64,000 nt of DNA from the NCBI RefSeq assembly GCF_008831285.2, contig NC_045140.1, positions 16,180,370 through 16,244,369 of the forward strand. The letters run 5' to 3'. The position numbers and the translations under genes are program-made. The stretch comes from Nymphaea colorata. Lineage: Eukaryota; Streptophyta; Magnoliopsida; Nymphaeales; Nymphaeaceae. A model generated the notes under the pieces. It saw only the letters and a program-made list of their open reading frames with translations. It did no database searches and was not told the DNA's origin. Numbering within the stretch: the stretch's first letter is position 1; each line of letters opens with the position of its first letter. Below, in pieces: positions 61,821-64,000 of this stretch.

Positions 61821-64000
61821 TTTCCCCGCCTGCAGGCCCGAGGGCGTCCCAACGAACTGCCAAGTTTCCGATGAAATCAGAGGATGCGCTGTTTATTTAC
61901 CCATACCTTAGAATTTCGGAGAGAGGGTCGCCACACTGTGACCGCAAAAGTGAACTTCCGGCAGACAGGGTTTATAGTTTGATAATGGAGTTTGGAAATA
62001 TCAATTCTTTTGTCCATTAGTTTTGGTTTTGAGTTTGTATAATTTATCTGTTTATTAGTAGGAAACGAAGGGTTTAATAATTGACTCATATTGTGATGTC
62101 AGTTACAAGAAGCAGTAACTGAGACTCGGGTTGTAAACATATATCGATTCGCTAATAGTGATATTATATCTTGTCGAAGACTCTGTTAGAGGCCCTGCAT
62201 CTATTGCTTTTCACGCGGCTGATGGTACCCATATTACAGTATTGGCACCATCTACTTAAATGCCCTGCGTCAAATTCCATGGTCACTGGGGCTACTTCCA
62301 CAGAGAATGCAGAAAATTAAGGTTTCGATACCAAACCTTGGTTCTGGTGCTTCCAGGGAACGTGGGATTCCACGTTATCGCTCTTTTCCAAGCGGATATG
62401 ATGCAGTCAATCGGATTAATTCATGGTCCTAGACATCAAAATCAGTCGGAGACGGGATAAAAGAAACGGAATTAACAACGAAACAATCTAAATTAACGAA
62501 ATAGACAACGGAACTACAAAGCAATAAGCAATCAAAGAGGAAGCTAATGTTTCCAACGTGTCAAAACAGATGAATGGCTTATCCATTTACAAATGAGATA
62601 TCTTACCAAAAACGAAAAAGAAAAAGAATAATAACCTAAAGTAATTATTTTTGATCTGACTGTTGAATATTAAGTTAAATAGCGATTTGATAAGAAAAAC
62701 AAGAAATACAAATAAGATAACATTCTAAAAAACGTGAATTTTTACACGTTGATCCATGATCGATTTAGATTTTATATATTCAAAGAAAAATCCAGAAAAA
62801 AAGAACTATCAGATCCCAGAAGAACTAATGGAACCAAAAAAGGCCTCATCTGCGCGTGGTTTGCGTTAGAACAATTCCCTTTCATAAAGCTCTTCAAGGC
62901 GAAGATGAATTTCCAGATTGTCATGGGAAACCTCCCAAAGGTGGAACTCCATTAGCCCAATTCCGTAGAATGGTGGCTTTCCATCACATGACTTCGCTGA
63001 TTGAAGGCGGACGTGGTCAAGAAAACAATGTCCAGAATCTTTCTTCGTTTTTGCTTACCAAATTTAACTCCCGCTTATGATCGAGGGACACATCAATTCC
63101 TGTCTTAATTACTACCACTATGATTGGTAAATCCATTCTTAAACACCCTTATTCCTAGTCCATCGTTTTGTTGAATTACCGTGGTCTGTAGTGTTGTACG
63201 TAGCTAATGGGTTTATGGCGTCATGAGATTCCGTAATAAATTTGGAACAATGCTTGCTTGCCTTCCCAACCACGCGCTTGTGCTGTCAACAGCTGACGCT
63301 ATCTAAGTACCAACCCATAATTTTCTTATAGATGGGGAGACGTGGGCTTTTTTTTAAGTATTAGATGAATATTCCTGGCAGCTTTTGCAAGTCAACGATT
63401 CATGGTTGCTTTGAGGTTTAAGTTTAAGTGGACCTATAATACACTCTTTAACTCGAATGTCGGACCCTTATATATCAATGTAATCTTAAGACAAAAATTC
63501 AAAGCCCCTCTAAAGGCAGGCTGGTGCACCGACAAACAACATTGACTCCAATGAGCATTCACCCCTATGCATAATGCTGAAGAAACAGTCGGTAAGAGGT
63601 GGGAGATCCCAAGTCTCCAAGTTGCCGGCGGCAACGACTGAAAAGACACCTTAGCTGGTTGCTTTTGACGTAGCTGGTTGGGTCGTCAGCGCCTGGCATA
63701 TCTCTTTCGTTTTTTTTTTTTACTTGACATAAGAGCCTGTGGATATTGAAATTAAACTCCATAGTCTTATACCCACCCAATAAATTGAATTTAGAAAGAA
63801 AAGAAAAAAAGAACAAGTGAATCTTCGAGGAGTCATGCCATGTCAACCTTACTGAATTCACATAGCAAAGCGCCTTTAAGCGAAGGAGCCCTGGGTTCAA
63901 TAGCCAAAGTAGATTTTCTAACGCTAGATGGTGTAAGCCTGCCTAAACTCAGGGTGCCGAGCCTGAAAGGAGATGGGCATAGTTTTTGATCAACGGTCGT
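61821..64000. other. CPR 3' UTR and gene-free flank
   Basis: The first few hundred bases are presumed 3' UTR. Beyond that no gene is supported. A plus-strand frame ending at 63080 contains the protein-like stretch HGKPPKGGTPLAQFRRMVAF, but I cannot assign it to a family and it lacks a convincing promoter or start. The last 400 bases show T runs and nothing recognisable. Confidence 0.5.

Overview
This is nuclear DNA of a flowering plant. It is AT-rich, has long gene-poor intergenic spaces, many GA/CT and TA microsatellites, short GT-AG introns, and proteins that exist only in plants: a euANT-type AP2 factor, a fasciclin-like arabinogalactan protein and a class II cytochrome P450 reductase. I cannot fix the lineage from sequence alone. 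There is no operon structure, rRNA, tRNA, CRISPR array or bacterial-type gene.

Layout. 1-10.6 kb is gene-free and carries microsatellites and a CATGCA cluster. 10.65-13.44 kb (minus) is a nine-exon AINTEGUMENTA-LIKE 5/PLETHORA 5-type gene, resolved to the base and including the family's 9-nt exon. 13.6-27.0 kb holds no gene I can support. 27.06-27.65 kb (minus) is an intronless gene for a plant-specific protein of unknown function. 28-33.8 kb is gene-poor. 33.86-35.07 kb (plus) is an intronless, C-terminal-only relative of PLASTID MOVEMENT IMPAIRED 1. It converges on a gene at 37.3-41.4 kb (minus) with at least 14 coding exons, for an Msd1/SSX2IP (ADIP-domain) microtubule-anchoring coiled-coil protein; the 3' end of that gene is unresolved. 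45.88-47.21 kb (plus) is an intronless two-FAS1-domain fasciclin-like arabinogalactan protein. 47.2-55.8 kb is gene-poor, with a 133-bp TA tract and a 48-bp minisatellite. 56.33-61.82 kb (plus) is a complete 18-exon NADPH-cytochrome P450 reductase gene (707 codons). 61.8-64 kb has no supported gene.

The genes do not form a pathway. They cover development (AIL5-like), organelle or nucleus positioning and cortical microtubules (PMI1-like, Msd1-like), cell-wall glycoprotein (FLA) and the electron supply to ER P450s (CPR). The exon models of AIL5 and CPR close exactly in frame (1,506 and 2,124 nt), which strongly supports them. I found no clearly new system. The points most worth a second look are the short PMI1-like protein, the unresolved Msd1 terminus with a small inverted-repeat element and a G-quadruplex motif in its introns, and the tandem in-frame splice acceptors in AIL5.
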